Shown piece after piece: positions 15,951 through 24,099 of a stretch of 31,185 nucleotides of DNA; position 1 is the first letter of the stretch, and every line of letters begins with the position of its first letter. The position numbers were made by a program, and so were the translations under genes. A model generated the notes under the pieces. The model ran no database searches, was not told the origin of the DNA, and was given only the letters and a program-made list of their open reading frames with translations. The DNA is from an uncultured Candidatus Saccharibacteria bacterium (GTDB taxonomy: Bacteria > Patescibacteriota > Saccharimonadia > Saccharimonadales > Saccharimonadaceae), in contig CALIJO010000008.1 in assembly GCA_938017655.1 (NCBI GenBank), forward strand, positions 1 through 31,185, given 5' to 3'.

Positions 15951-16613
15951 ATGGACAATATGGCTTATCTTCAACAAATCGCCCCTAATTCTTCCAAGCC
16001 GAATTCAGGCAAAAAGAGTTCTCCTTTTGGTTTTCTCGATAAAATCATTCCTTATCTTACCCTGCGTAATATTTCTATTGCTCTTGGAGTTATTTTTATC
16101 TTAATTCTTTTCAGTATTTTTTCTGGCACTAAAAAAATCGTCGAAAACCGCGATCGCGATAGTTTGGTTTCGAGTTATTACCTCGCCAAATATATGAACG
16201 AGGAACTTATCGACAAATATAAGGACTATATGCAATCCTCCGATGTTCGCGGTATCACTGCTTCCCTTCAAGCCGTACTTGTCGAACTTGAATTGAATGA
16301 AAAAAATCTCCTAACTTCTGAATTTGGTATTGCCGAACTAGAGTCTACTTTTAATAAATCGGAGCTTGCAACTAACCAAAAAAATACCGTCGAAAAAATC
16401 GCCGAAAAATTCCAAAATGGTCGTATTTCCGCTCGTCTTGATCGTTTTGCCCTACGTGAATTCCCCCTACTTCTGGCCTATTTAATTAATTACCAAACCG
16501 AAGCCGAAACTCGTACCACTAATCAAAAGGTTAAGGCCAACACCATCGAGCGTGTTAAAAACCTTGAAAATATTAAGTCTCAATACGAAAATTTCAAATC
16601 TTCTGCTATCTAA
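15951..16613 (+). CDS. Hypothetical single-span membrane protein
   Basis: A 220-residue protein with a 40-residue cytoplasmic start rich in Ser/Asn/Lys, one membrane span (about 42-60, ISIALGVIFILILFSIF) and a helical, probably extracytoplasmic domain with coiled-coil character to the end. No cysteines and no recognised family. It stands alone on the plus strand, divergent from dnaG, and is closed by the terminator at 16711-16742. Pyrimidine-rich codons differ from the minus-strand neighbours, as expected from the strand composition of this window. Confidence 0.7.
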   Translation: MDNMAYLQQIAPNSSKPNSGKKSSPFGFLDKIIPYLTLRNISIALGVIFILILFSIFSGTKKIVENRDRDSLVSSYYLAKYMNEELIDKYKDYMQSSDVRGITASLQAVLVELELNEKNLLTSEFGIAELESTFNKSELATNQKNTVEKIAEKFQNGRISARLDRFALREFPLLLAYLINYQTEAETRTTNQKVKANTIERVKNLENIKSQYENFKSSAI

Positions 16614-16630
16614 ACCTACAAAATTTCTCC

Positions 16631-16695
16631 AAAATACGTTTCGTAAAACTCAAAAATACGCTTCGTAAAACTTGAGAAACCATCTCGTGAAACTC
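16631..16695. repeat. Short tandem repeat downstream of the 220-aa gene
   Basis: Two near-identical copies of AAAATACGYTTCGTAAAACT (16631-16650 and 16653-16672, period 22) and a degenerate third (CATCTCGTGAAACTC). They lie between the stop codon and the terminator; no function is apparent. Confidence 0.7.
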
Positions 16696-16710
16696 TTAAG
16701 TCACGGCTTA

Positions 16711-16742
16711 AAAATAAGTCGCTCTTCGCGACCTATTTTTTT
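16711..16742. terminator. Bidirectional terminator
   Basis: Stem GTCGC/GCGAC with a TCTTC loop, flanked by an A-rich 5' arm and a T run (AAAATA...TATTTTTTT). It can serve the plus-strand 220-aa gene and minus-strand mscL, whose stop is at 16748. Confidence 0.8.
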
Positions 16743-16747
16743 AAAAC

Positions 16748-17203
16748 TTATTTCTGGTGCTTACGAATATCTTTCAAGACTTCCAAGATTTGTTTATCAG
16801 TAGTTGGCTCGGCTTTTTCTTTCTCTTCTTTCTTGAATTTGCTGGTAAATTTATTCATAATCTTAATGATTAAGAATACACAAAAAGCGATAATCACAAA
16901 GTCTACCATGTTTTGTAGAAAGTTTCCGTAGCGAATATGAGCTGCGGAATCTTGTCCAAATAGATTTGGGATCGTAATTTCCAAATTACGAAAATCTACT
17001 CCGCCCGCGATCAAGCCAACTAATGGCATAATCATATCACTTACTAGTGATGAAATAATTTTTTGGAATGCACCACCGATGATCACACCGACTGCAAGAT
17101 CGAGTACGTTACCGCGATTGATGAATTCCTTAAATTCTGTCATAAAGTTCGATTTGCTCACTTTTTCGACATTCTTTTTAAGTTTCTTTAATTCTTTTTT
17201 CAT
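16748..17203 (-). CDS. mscL: Large-conductance mechanosensitive channel MscL
   Basis: A 151-residue inner-membrane channel that opens under hypo-osmotic tension. The family signature FKEFINRGNVLDLAVGVIIG starts the first span (about 35-60), the glycine-rich pore helix is followed by the loop VDFRNLEITIP, the second span is at about 92-113, and a charged cytoplasmic helix ends the protein. The N-terminal Lys-rich extension (KKELKKLKKNVEKVSK) is longer than usual. Its own promoter has TTGCCA, a 17-bp spacer and TATAAT, with the ATG 6 nt later. A terminator lies on each side. Confidence 0.95.
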   Translation of the reverse strand: MKKELKKLKKNVEKVSKSNFMTEFKEFINRGNVLDLAVGVIIGGAFQKIISSLVSDMIMPLVGLIAGGVDFRNLEITIPNLFGQDSAAHIRYGNFLQNMVDFVIIAFCVFLIIKIMNKFTSKFKKEEKEKAEPTTDKQILEVLKDIRKHQK

Positions 17204-17209
17204 AGGCTC

Positions 17210-17238
17210 ATTATATGGAAAATTTAATGTTCTGGCAA
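17210..17238 (-). promoter_or_regulatory. mscL promoter
   Basis: TTGCCA (17233-17238), 17-bp spacer, TATAAT (17210-17215) on the minus strand; the ATG starts 6 nt after the -10, predicting a leaderless message. Confidence 0.75.
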
Positions 17239-17250
17239 ATTATTCTAAAT

Positions 17251-17277
17251 AAAAATAGGCCCTCTCGACCTATTTTT
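17251..17277. terminator. Terminator after the argS-orn-mmcQ operon
   Basis: A 9-bp stem AAAAATAGG/CCTATTTTT with a 9-nt loop just past the stop at 17292 (minus strand). Its T-rich arm gives termination in the minus direction. Confidence 0.8.
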
Positions 17278-17291
17278 ATCATCCTAGAATT

Positions 17292-17624
17292 CTAATCCAC
17301 CATTTCTTTAGTCAGATTATAGCTTAATCGTACCAAGTCCTCAATCTTATCTTCTTCCACTTGGCCACTCAGCACAATTTCTACTCCCCCCACACCGAAA
17401 TAACGCGAAGTCATTACTGATTCGAATTCTTCTTTTAATAATTTCGACAAATTTCGGTCACATCTAACTTCCAATGTATTTTTTCGTTCCACCAAAAATA
17501 CTTTTTCATTTGGCGCCAAATAGATATATTCCTCTAAATTTGCGTTTTTTGTATCCGCGTGAATATCGAAAAATCGCTCTTTCTTAAATTTTCCAATTCC
17601 ACTTACTTTTTCAATTTCAAACAT
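17292..17624 (-). CDS. MmcQ/YjbR family protein
   Basis: A 110-residue soluble protein. The pattern of the MmcQ/YjbR (DUF419) family is visible: VFLVERKNTLEVRCDRNLSK, then a helix, an SRYFGVGGVEIVLSG strand pair and the terminal helix EDKIEDLVRLSYNLTKEMV. The family has a CyaY-like fold with suggested DNA binding; its role is not established. It begins one base after the orn stop and ends the argS-orn operon. Confidence 0.7.
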   Translation of the reverse strand: MFEIEKVSGIGKFKKERFFDIHADTKNANLEEYIYLAPNEKVFLVERKNTLEVRCDRNLSKLLKEEFESVMTSRYFGVGGVEIVLSGQVEEDKIEDLVRLSYNLTKEMVD

Positions 17625-17625
17625 C

Positions 17626-18156
17626 TTATTTCTTTATATATTTACTGTAGTATTTTAATTCTTCAATTGAACCCAAAATATCATCCAGTGCCAAATGCAT
17701 TTCCCTTTTGGTGAATTTTTTCTTCATCACATTTTCAAAGTACAATTTAAAGGCTGACACATCGAGCATTCGATAATGCAAACGTTCATTCAATCTCGGC
17801 CATTCTTTTACAATGAATCTTTTATCCTGATGAATCGAATTCCCTGCTAAATAAACTTCCTCACCAAAATGATCATCGATAAATTTTAGAAGCATCTCTT
17901 CCACTTCCTTCACTGGAAGCCCAGCCTTGTTTTGTTCACAAAGTTTTTGATAAGTCTCTTCGTGTTTTTCCCAGAACTCACCCACCATGCGTTTTTTAAT
18001 CAATTTTTCCGAAACCTTCACCGTCGCTGTCATTTGCGCCATCGGATTTAATTCCCAATCTGTCGCAATTACCGCTACTTCCAAAATCTTATCTTTTTCT
18101 GGATCTAGACCCGTCATCTCCAGATCCATCCAAAGCAATTTCGCTTTTTTCGGCAT
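17626..18156 (-). CDS. orn: Oligoribonuclease
   Basis: A 176-residue DEDDh 3'-5' exonuclease that degrades 2-5-nt RNA fragments in the cytoplasm. Motif I WMDLEMTGLDP carries D11 and E13, NSIHQDKRF the next aspartate, and the closing ALDDILGSIEELKYY carries the last histidine-aspartate group (HLALDD). Length matches the family (about 180). The ATG overlaps the argS TAA (TAATG), implying coupled translation. Confidence 0.95.
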   Translation of the reverse strand: MPKKAKLLWMDLEMTGLDPEKDKILEVAVIATDWELNPMAQMTATVKVSEKLIKKRMVGEFWEKHEETYQKLCEQNKAGLPVKEVEEMLLKFIDDHFGEEVYLAGNSIHQDKRFIVKEWPRLNERLHYRMLDVSAFKLYFENVMKKKFTKREMHLALDDILGSIEELKYYSKYIKK

Positions 18157-19916
18157 TACATTTGCTCCGGTACCTCGATACCTAATAAATTCAAGCCGTG
18201 AGTCAAAATCTTTAGGTAAACTAAAATAATTTTACCTCGTTCTAGCTCAAATTCTGATCCTGCCACCTGTACGTGTTCATAAAAACGGCTAAATTCTTGC
18301 GCTAATTCATAGAGATAAGTACAAATCTTATTTGGCAAAAGTTCACGCACTGTTTCCTTCAAAACATCTGGATATTGAATTATTTTTTTCATCAAATTAC
18401 GTTCATAAATCGAAATGTTCGCGAGATATTTCGCTTCTTTTTCCGCCGAATCAGTCTCCGAAATTAAAGCTTCCGCTTCATCTTCCACTTTATTTAGATC
18501 ACCACTAATTTGGCTACTGAAAATTTTACCTAAAATTTTCTTCGCGCGCACTGCCGAATATTGTAGGTATGGACCAGAATTTCCCGTCATCGAAACTGAC
18601 TCTTTTATATCAAATATGATATCTCCGCCAATCTTATATTTCGCCAGCGCATATTTCAAAGCCCCCATCAAAACTTTTTCGTCGCTCGATTTTTCCATCG
18701 CCTCACGCACCATTTCAATCACATCAATCGCGCGTAAGAAGTTTCCTTTTCTCGAAGACATTTTTTCATTGCCTGGCAATTTCACTTGGCCGTGCGTAAT
18801 ATGTAAAGTCTTACTCGAAAGTTCCGGGGCGTATTGCGAAATTGCTGAAAGCACCACCTTCATATACTCGATAATATCATTACCAGTAATAATGATTGAT
18901 TTATCAAAATGAAAATCTTTATATTTCTCAAAAATCAAACCCGTATCTTTGGCTTCGTAAGTTGGTAGGCCCTTATTATTAATAAATACCCTGGTATGTA
19001 GTCCGTGTTTATCGCCACGGTAAACCACCGCCCCATCCGACATTTCATACACACCGTTTTTGAGCTCCCTGCGCACGGTTTCCAGTCCAGTCTTCGCCAC
19101 CATTGATTCAGGGTAATATTTATCAAATTTTACCTGCAAACGCTTATAAAAATTCTCAAAATACTGATAGCTGTTCCTGCGGCCCCAGAAATAAAGTTCT
19201 GCCACCCTGGCGCGTTCTGGATCATTACTATAATCCGCCCCCTCGCCTGCTTCCGCGATTTCGAAAATCATCTTATTTAATTTCACAATTTCCGCGTGCG
19301 CCTCCGCGTCATTCTCATCCGCCCGCGTACCAAATACATAGCATTCTGCCAGCAAATCTGCCACTTTTTCAGGTGTCAAATCAGTCGGAATTTCTTTAAT
19401 TTTACGTAGCATGCCATACATATTTCTTGCTACGTGTAGTCCAATATCACCACCAAAATTTGCCCTTACTACTTTACCGCCAGCGTATTCAACCACACGT
19501 GAAATCGCTTCCCCTACAATCGAAGTGTAAAGATGGCCGACATGGAGTACCTTAAATGGATTTGGATCCGAAAATTCACAAATTACTGTCTGACCAGAAT
19601 ATGCGTCTGATGATATATTTTTCGTGAAATCTTTTTCGAACTTATCGATATTTTTTAATAACTTTTTATTACTTAATTTGAAATTCAAAAACCCTGGCCG
19701 TGCGATTTTAATCTCCAAATCCGTCTCGCCAAGTCCACGCATCAGCTCCTCGGCAATTTCCATCGGATTCTTCTTTAATGTTTTTGCTAGCAACATCGCC
19801 ACATTGGTCGCGAAGTCACAGCCAGTATTCTCTGGCGCAGGTGTCAAAACTACATCCATTTCTACGGAGTATAATTCGACAATCGTCTTTTTTAGGGTAT
19901 TTTGAATTTCTTCCAT
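18156..19916 (-). CDS. argS: Arginyl-tRNA synthetase
   Basis: A 586-residue class I aminoacyl-tRNA synthetase that charges tRNA-Arg. The N-terminal Arg-tRNA-synthetase domain spans about 1-95, the HIGH-type motif is HVGH (125-128) in SDPNPFKVLHVGHLY, the KMSKS-type motif is KMSSRKG (385-391), and the C-terminal DALR anticodon-binding domain ends the protein. Heads the argS-orn-mmcQ operon. A TGATAAAAT extended -10 box ends 6 nt before the ATG. Confidence 0.96.
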   Translation of the reverse strand: MEEIQNTLKKTIVELYSVEMDVVLTPAPENTGCDFATNVAMLLAKTLKKNPMEIAEELMRGLGETDLEIKIARPGFLNFKLSNKKLLKNIDKFEKDFTKNISSDAYSGQTVICEFSDPNPFKVLHVGHLYTSIVGEAISRVVEYAGGKVVRANFGGDIGLHVARNMYGMLRKIKEIPTDLTPEKVADLLAECYVFGTRADENDAEAHAEIVKLNKMIFEIAEAGEGADYSNDPERARVAELYFWGRRNSYQYFENFYKRLQVKFDKYYPESMVAKTGLETVRRELKNGVYEMSDGAVVYRGDKHGLHTRVFINNKGLPTYEAKDTGLIFEKYKDFHFDKSIIITGNDIIEYMKVVLSAISQYAPELSSKTLHITHGQVKLPGNEKMSSRKGNFLRAIDVIEMVREAMEKSSDEKVLMGALKYALAKYKIGGDIIFDIKESVSMTGNSGPYLQYSAVRAKKILGKIFSSQISGDLNKVEDEAEALISETDSAEKEAKYLANISIYERNLMKKIIQYPDVLKETVRELLPNKICTYLYELAQEFSRFYEHVQVAGSEFELERGKIILVYLKILTHGLNLLGIEVPEQM

Positions 19917-19922
19917 ATCTCT

Positions 19923-19931
19923 ATTTTATCA
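19923..19931 (-). promoter_or_regulatory. argS promoter (extended -10)
   Basis: TGA-TAAAAT on the minus strand (hexamer 19923-19928), 6 nt before the argS ATG. The -35 is poor. Confidence 0.6.
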
Positions 19932-20002
19932 CAATTTTAGTTACACAACATTTTTCCCAAAAATACAAAAATTCTATAAAATCTCGCTCATTGTTCTCGC
20001 AA

Positions 20003-20032
20003 CCAAAAAATAGCAGCCTTAGACTGCTATTT
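20003..20032 (-). terminator. Terminator of pyrG
   Basis: Stem AAATAGCAG/CTGCTATTT with an internal loop of about 7 nt, followed on the minus strand by a T run. It lies about 30 bp past the pyrG stop. Confidence 0.8.
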
Positions 20033-20063
20033 CAAAACTCACTTTTAGAACTTTAAGTTTTCT

Positions 20064-21668
20064 TTATTTTAAACTTTTCACAAACTCCATAAATAGTGGG
20101 TGTACGCGTAAAGGTCTCGATTTAAGTTCTGGGTGCGCTTGTGTCCCCACAAAGAATTTCTTCCCCGGAGCCTCAACAAATTCCACCAATTTTCCGTCTG
20201 GCGAGGTGCCCGAAACCACCACGCCACCTTTCTCGATTTCTTTGAGGAATTTTTGATTCACTTCATAACGATGACGATGACGTTCTACGATATTAGTTTT
20301 CCCATAAATCTTAGCTGTTTTACTTCCCTTCACTAATTGCGCCGGAAAATCTCCCAGACGCATACTACCACCCGTCGATTCCTTCCCCTCCTGGCCATCC
20401 ATCAGATAAATCACATTTTCTTTAGTTTCTTTATCAAATTCTTCCGAATTCGCTTGCATTAGTCCCGCTCTTCTCGCGCTCGCAATACAAGCCACCTGCA
20501 TCCCTAGACATAGTCCGAGATAAGGCACATCTTTCTCCAATGCATAAGTCGCAGCCTTAATCTTCCCCTCCACTCCACGATTACCAAAACCACCTGGCAC
20601 TACTAGGCCATCGACTTCCGACAACATTTTTTCGTCAACCTTTTCTGCATTGATCCACCTAAGATCCAAATTAACGTCATTCCAAGCCGCCGCCGCCTTC
20701 AAAGCCTCGGTCACACAGATATAAGTATCTTCATTTCCCACATATTTTGCCACCAGCCCCACCTTCACGGTTCGTGCATTTTTCTGTGCTCGCTTCTTGG
20801 AAAATTCTTCCCAATCGGACATATCTGGCTCTTTGTCGTCTCCTACGAAATCATTCAAAATCTCTAGTACTCCAGATTTTAAAACATTAAACGGCACATC
20901 ATAAACCGAATCAATATCTGGCAAATTTAATACTGCCTCATCCGCAATTCCCGAAAACCTCGCAATCTTTTCACAAATTTCGCGAGGTGCTGGTTTTTCC
21001 GTACGACACACCACCACATCTGGAATAATCCCAAAACCACGTAAATCTTTTAATGCATTTTGCGCCGGCTTACTCTTCAATTCTTTCGAGGTATTAATCC
21101 ATGGCACATAAACCACATTTACATAAAGACAATTTCGGCGTCCCACCTTATTACCAAACAACCTAATCGCTTCAATGAATGACAAACCCTCATAATCACC
21201 CACTGTACCACCGATTTCCACGATATGAATATCCGAATTTTTTGAAGCATTCATAATTTTTTCTTGCACCAAATCCGTAAAATGTGGCACCAACTGTACA
21301 GTTTTGCCATGAAAACCTCCGGCGCGCTCTTTTTCGATCAGCTCCTTAAAAATCGAGCCCGAAAGCGTAATCGAATAGCGATTCGTCTCAAAATCTAAGA
21401 AGCGTTCATAATGCCCAAGGTCTAGATCAGTCTCCACGCCATCATGCGTCACATAACATTCACCATGTTCCACCGGATTCAAAAGCCCTGCATCTACATT
21501 CAAATATGGGTCACACTTCTGCATTGTTACCTTGAAGCCCTTCGCCTTCAAAATGGAGCCGATCGAAGCCGCTGTAATTCCCTTTCCCACCCCCGAAAGC
21601 ACTCCGCCGGTTACGAAGATATACTTACATTTATTCTTCTCTTTTTGTTTTACGTCTTTATTTTTCAT
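20064..21668 (-). CDS. pyrG: CTP synthase
   Basis: A 534-residue enzyme converting UTP to CTP with glutamine and ATP. The synthetase domain begins KYIFVTGGVLSGVGKGITA (P-loop 20-31) and holds DPYLNVDAG and VETDLDLGHYERF. The class I glutamine amidotransferase domain has VVPGGFGNRG, the nucleophile C387 in LGLCLGMQ, HRHRYEVN and the terminal AHPELKSRP catalytic His/Glu. A strong Shine-Dalgarno (AGGAGAGG) and a leader of about 40 nt follow a TGC-TAATAT box (21715-21723), unlike the leaderless neighbours. With thyX it fits an organism that converts imported nucleotides. Confidence 0.97.
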   Translation of the reverse strand: MKNKDVKQKEKNKCKYIFVTGGVLSGVGKGITAASIGSILKAKGFKVTMQKCDPYLNVDAGLLNPVEHGECYVTHDGVETDLDLGHYERFLDFETNRYSITLSGSIFKELIEKERAGGFHGKTVQLVPHFTDLVQEKIMNASKNSDIHIVEIGGTVGDYEGLSFIEAIRLFGNKVGRRNCLYVNVVYVPWINTSKELKSKPAQNALKDLRGFGIIPDVVVCRTEKPAPREICEKIARFSGIADEAVLNLPDIDSVYDVPFNVLKSGVLEILNDFVGDDKEPDMSDWEEFSKKRAQKNARTVKVGLVAKYVGNEDTYICVTEALKAAAAWNDVNLDLRWINAEKVDEKMLSEVDGLVVPGGFGNRGVEGKIKAATYALEKDVPYLGLCLGMQVACIASARRAGLMQANSEEFDKETKENVIYLMDGQEGKESTGGSMRLGDFPAQLVKGSKTAKIYGKTNIVERHRHRYEVNQKFLKEIEKGGVVVSGTSPDGKLVEFVEAPGKKFFVGTQAHPELKSRPLRVHPLFMEFVKSLK

Positions 21669-21714
21669 GGGACACCTCTCCTTTCGCCCACTCCATTAAC
21701 CTTTACATACCTTC

Positions 21715-21723
21715 ATATTAGCA
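21715..21723 (-). promoter_or_regulatory. pyrG promoter (extended -10)
   Basis: TGC-TAATAT on the minus strand, hexamer 21715-21720. It predicts a leader of about 40 nt containing the AGGAGAGG ribosome binding site. Confidence 0.5.
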
Positions 21724-21783
21724 TAAACATTAAATAAAAATAGTCTATTTTCTCAGAGTTTTCTTCATTTTCTCCCTAAATTC

Positions 21784-21792
21784 TGTTATAAT
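21784..21792 (+). promoter_or_regulatory. tRNA-Ser promoter (extended -10)
   Basis: TGT-TATAAT with the hexamer at 21787-21792, 13 bp before the mature tRNA 5' end. Confidence 0.7.
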
Positions 21793-21805
21793 ATAGAAAA
21801 TTGTT

Positions 21806-21895
21806 GGAAGTGTGTCCGAGTGGTTTAAGGAGCACGCCTGGAACGCGTGTATGCGGGGAACCGTATCGGAGGTTCGAATCCTCTCGCTTCCGCCA
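21806..21895 (+). tRNA. tRNA-Ser (anticodon GGA)
   Basis: A full class II tRNA cloverleaf of 90 nt including an encoded CCA. The acceptor GGAAGTG pairs with CGCTTCC; the anticodon arm CACGC-CTGGAAC-GCGTG gives GGA; a long variable arm follows (TATGCGGGGAACCGTAT); the T loop is TTCGAAT. It decodes UCC/UCU serine codons. Confidence 0.97.
21881..21895 (+). repeat. Direct repeat copy 1 (tRNA-Ser 3' end)
   Basis: CTCTCGCTTCCGCCA, the last 15 bases of the tRNA gene including CCA. The second, perfect copy is at 22058-22072, 177 bp downstream. Duplicated tRNA 3' ends are typical of attachment sites. Confidence 0.85.
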
Positions 21896-21907
21896 AGTTT
21901 ATAAAAA

Positions 21908-21930
21908 GACTAGTTTACTAGTCCTTTTTT
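21908..21930 (+). terminator. Terminator after tRNA-Ser
   Basis: Stem GACTAG/CTAGTC with TTTA loop, then C and six T, starting 13 bp after the tRNA CCA. Confidence 0.85.
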
Positions 21931-21938
21931 AAAACTCT

Positions 21939-22072
21939 GCGAGAGGATGAGAACCGCAGGTTCGCCCGGACGACGAAGCGAGTGACAAAATAAAAGTTTA
22001 CTTTTATTTTTCCGAGCGAGGAGGAACGGAAGGATTTTGCGAAGCAAAAGCCTCACACTCTCGCTTCCGCCA
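21939..22072. other. Structured segment carrying tRNA-Ser 3'-end copies
   Basis: A 134-bp segment bounded by GCGAGAG (21939-21945) and CTCTCGC (22058-22064), able to pair with each other. Inside are three clear hairpins: GAACC-GCA-GGTTC (21951-21963), AAAATAAAAG-TTTA-CTTTTATTTT (21987-22010) and TTTTGC-GAA-GCAAAA (22035-22049). Its right edge copies 15 bases of the tRNA 3' end and its left edge copies 10 bases inverted. I see no second tRNA. It may be an integration scar, a mobile palindromic element or an RNA; the sequence alone does not decide. Confidence 0.6.
22058..22072 (+). repeat. Direct repeat copy 2 (tRNA-Ser 3' end)
   Basis: A perfect 15-base copy of 21881-21895. The sequence to its left does not form a tRNA body. 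Confidence 0.85.
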
Positions 22073-22073
22073 T

Positions 22074-22111
22074 AAAAATAAAATAGACCCAGAGGGTCTT
22101 ATTTTATTTTT
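22074..22111. terminator. Bidirectional terminator
   Basis: Stem GACCC/GGGTC with AGA loop inside long complementary A-rich and T-rich arms (AAAAATAAAATA ... TTATTTTATTTTT). It closes the minus-strand membrane protein gene ending at 22119 and any transcript from the tRNA side. Confidence 0.85.
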
Positions 22112-22118
22112 CGTAATC

Positions 22119-22532
22119 CTAGCGATTATTTTTATTATGCAAGAAATAAACTAGTGCCGAAATAAACGAACCAATCGTCATTATACTACCAAGCACCGTA
22201 ACTGCAGTAGCCGTTGCGGCAATTCCATCATCCCTCATGTAACTCATATGGCTATAAATAAATAACGCTGCTTCATTATTTGTTATATCCGAAACATCTT
22301 CCTTTTCCGAATCCTTGCAAAGCCTGGCATTTTTTAAGACTACTTTTTCCAGCTTCTCACTTTTATCAAAGCAAATCGCTGGCACGTTATCCACCTCGAC
22401 TCCTGCACGCATTGCGGCCCTAATTTGACTCACTCCCCAAACCGTCAAAGACCCCGATACAAATCCTAAAATTAGTAGTAGCACTGTATTGCAGATCACG
22501 AAGCGTTTCTTATTATTTTCTCTTCCCGCCAT
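22119..22532 (-). CDS. Hypothetical two-span membrane protein
   Basis: A 137-residue protein with membrane spans at about 11-33 and 107-131 and an extracytoplasmic loop between them with two cysteines (PAICFDKSEKL and ARLCKDSEK) that could pair. No family is recognised. An AAGGAG ribosome binding site sits six bases before the ATG, and a TATAAT box (22560-22565) predicts a leader of about 20 nt. Terminators on both sides make it a single-gene unit. Confidence 0.7.
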   Translation of the reverse strand: MAGRENNKKRFVICNTVLLLILGFVSGSLTVWGVSQIRAAMRAGVEVDNVPAICFDKSEKLEKVVLKNARLCKDSEKEDVSDITNNEAALFIYSHMSYMRDDGIAATATAVTVLGSIMTIGSFISALVYFLHNKNNR

Positions 22533-22581
22533 TTATTCTCCTTACGGTTACTTTTCTTCATTATACTAAATTCCCCACAAA

Positions 22582-22607
22582 AAAAGATTGCGTTTTCGCA
22601 ATCTTTT
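22582..22607. terminator. Terminator of the LCP gene
   Basis: An 11-bp stem AAAAGATTGCG/CGCAATCTTTT with a TTTT loop; on the minus strand it is followed by a run of T. It lies just past the stop at 22612. Confidence 0.9.
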
Positions 22608-22611
22608 AAAA

Positions 22612-24036
22612 TTACTCTACCTTACTCTCCGTTTTTATTTCTTTCGGTACCACAATCTGGCTACGTAGATACTTCTGAAAATTCGTATAATTATATAACG
22701 ATCCTTCCGAATAAATTGACGCACCCGCTGGAATCACCACACTAGATAAACCAATTCTCCCCGTACCAAATTGATCAACTGTCGAAATCGGCTGAATTCC
22801 CCCTTCTAGTTTCGTGCCAAAATCAATCAAAGTTCTTACTTCCGACATCACAATATTGGTTCGCATATTATCTCCCAGCCCATCGATAATACTCATCACT
22901 CGACCCGGATTCATCAAAATTCCGATACTACTCACCTTATTTTTAATCGCATTCATAATTCTCTGCTGATTAATCTCGCGGTCAAAATTACTCCTCGAAA
23001 GGCCATAATCCCCTGGCGCACAGGCCGCATTCCTTGCTCTCGCGAGCTTCATCGCCAGGTCGCCATTCATGTTGTAGTACATGCCTTTTTTCAAATCGAT
23101 ATTTTGGCAGGAATCGTGAATCCCATCCTCATCATCCGCATAAACATCCACATCGATCCCCCCAATTTTATCCACAATCATCTTTACTGCACCCCAGTCC
23201 ACTGCCACATAATAATGCATCGAAAGACCAGTTACTTCCGAAATCTTTTTCGCAAAATATAGCGATGCCGCATCCTTCGCATTACTTACACTCATCGAGT
23301 TCTTATATTCTTCCAACGCACATAGATAGGTCGCATTAATCTTCCCCCTGTCTCCCACCGTACAGCTCATTAGTTCACTGCCAGGCACTGAATAATTTAC
23401 CCAAAGATCCCTTGGCACACTAAAAACTTTCGCCGTTTTATGTTCCTGGTTAATCGAAGCCACCAAAATCGAATCGGTTAATTCTTGCCCACCGTGCCCC
23501 TTCGCATCTTCCGAAGTACCAAAAATCAAAAAATTCGTCTGTCCATTTTCATCCTTCTTTAGTTCTGAACTAATCAGAATATCCATTGGATTACCCTTAA
23601 ATACCGCGGTCGAATGTGAAAGTAGCATATACATCAAGGTCATTGCCACAATAATTAAAACCAAAATTACCGACAAAGCAATCATTACAATTTTCGCCCA
23701 AAGCGGCACCTTATTCTTGTCTGATTTTTTTGTCGTTTGTTTTTTTGATTTTACATCAATTTCCGCTTCTGCTTTTTCTGGAACCGCTTCCGCTTTTTTT
23801 ATTTCCACTTTTGCTTTTTCTGAAGCCGCTTCTGCTTTTTTTATTTCCGCTTTTGCTAATTTTTCAGCATCCTTTATTGCCGGCTCATTCACGCTAATTT
23901 TTTCTGAAACTGCTTCTGCTTTTTCTACCGAATTTTTAACCATAGAAAAATCCTTCGCAACCATTTGCTTCTTGGCGTGATAATTATTTTTCTTCTGATT
24001 TACCCCACTTTTCTTCGACTTTTTTTTCCTTGCCAT
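22612..24036 (-). CDS. LytR-CpsA-Psr (LCP) family cell-envelope protein
   Basis: A 474-residue membrane-anchored protein. After a Lys-rich cytoplasmic region with 14-residue repeats (AEIKKAEAASEKAK / VEIKKAEAVPEKAE, about 62-92) comes one membrane span (about 113-137) and the LCP domain: NFLIFGTSEDAKG, LTDSILVASIN, VFSVPRDLWV with the conserved arginine, a glycan-site segment KINATYL, and YVAVDWGAVKMIVDKIGGIDVDV. LCP enzymes attach wall polymers to peptidoglycan or proteins from polyprenyl carriers. No clear ribosome binding site is seen; a TGT-TATGAT box (24061-24069) predicts an 18-nt leader. Confidence 0.9.
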   Translation of the reverse strand: MARKKKSKKSGVNQKKNNYHAKKQMVAKDFSMVKNSVEKAEAVSEKISVNEPAIKDAEKLAKAEIKKAEAASEKAKVEIKKAEAVPEKAEAEIDVKSKKQTTKKSDKNKVPLWAKIVMIALSVILVLIIVAMTLMYMLLSHSTAVFKGNPMDILISSELKKDENGQTNFLIFGTSEDAKGHGGQELTDSILVASINQEHKTAKVFSVPRDLWVNYSVPGSELMSCTVGDRGKINATYLCALEEYKNSMSVSNAKDAASLYFAKKISEVTGLSMHYYVAVDWGAVKMIVDKIGGIDVDVYADDEDGIHDSCQNIDLKKGMYYNMNGDLAMKLARARNAACAPGDYGLSRSNFDREINQQRIMNAIKNKVSSIGILMNPGRVMSIIDGLGDNMRTNIVMSEVRTLIDFGTKLEGGIQPISTVDQFGTGRIGLSSVVIPAGASIYSEGSLYNYTNFQKYLRSQIVVPKEIKTESKVE

Positions 24037-24060
24037 AAAAACCCAATAAATTTCTACATA

Positions 24061-24092
24061 ATCATAACATATTTTTCTTTTTAGTTTATAAT
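24061..24092. promoter_or_regulatory. Divergent promoter region between LCP and ABC transporter genes
   Basis: Minus strand: TGT-TATGAT, hexamer 24061-24066, for the LCP gene. Plus strand: TATAAT at 24087-24092, followed after 7 nt by the ABC ATG, so that message should be leaderless. Confidence 0.65.
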
Positions 24093-24099
24093 AAGACTA

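Noticed and set aside
21939..22072. A second tRNA-Ser gene
   Set aside because: Only the last 15 bases match; no acceptor 5' strand, D arm or anticodon arm is present upstream.
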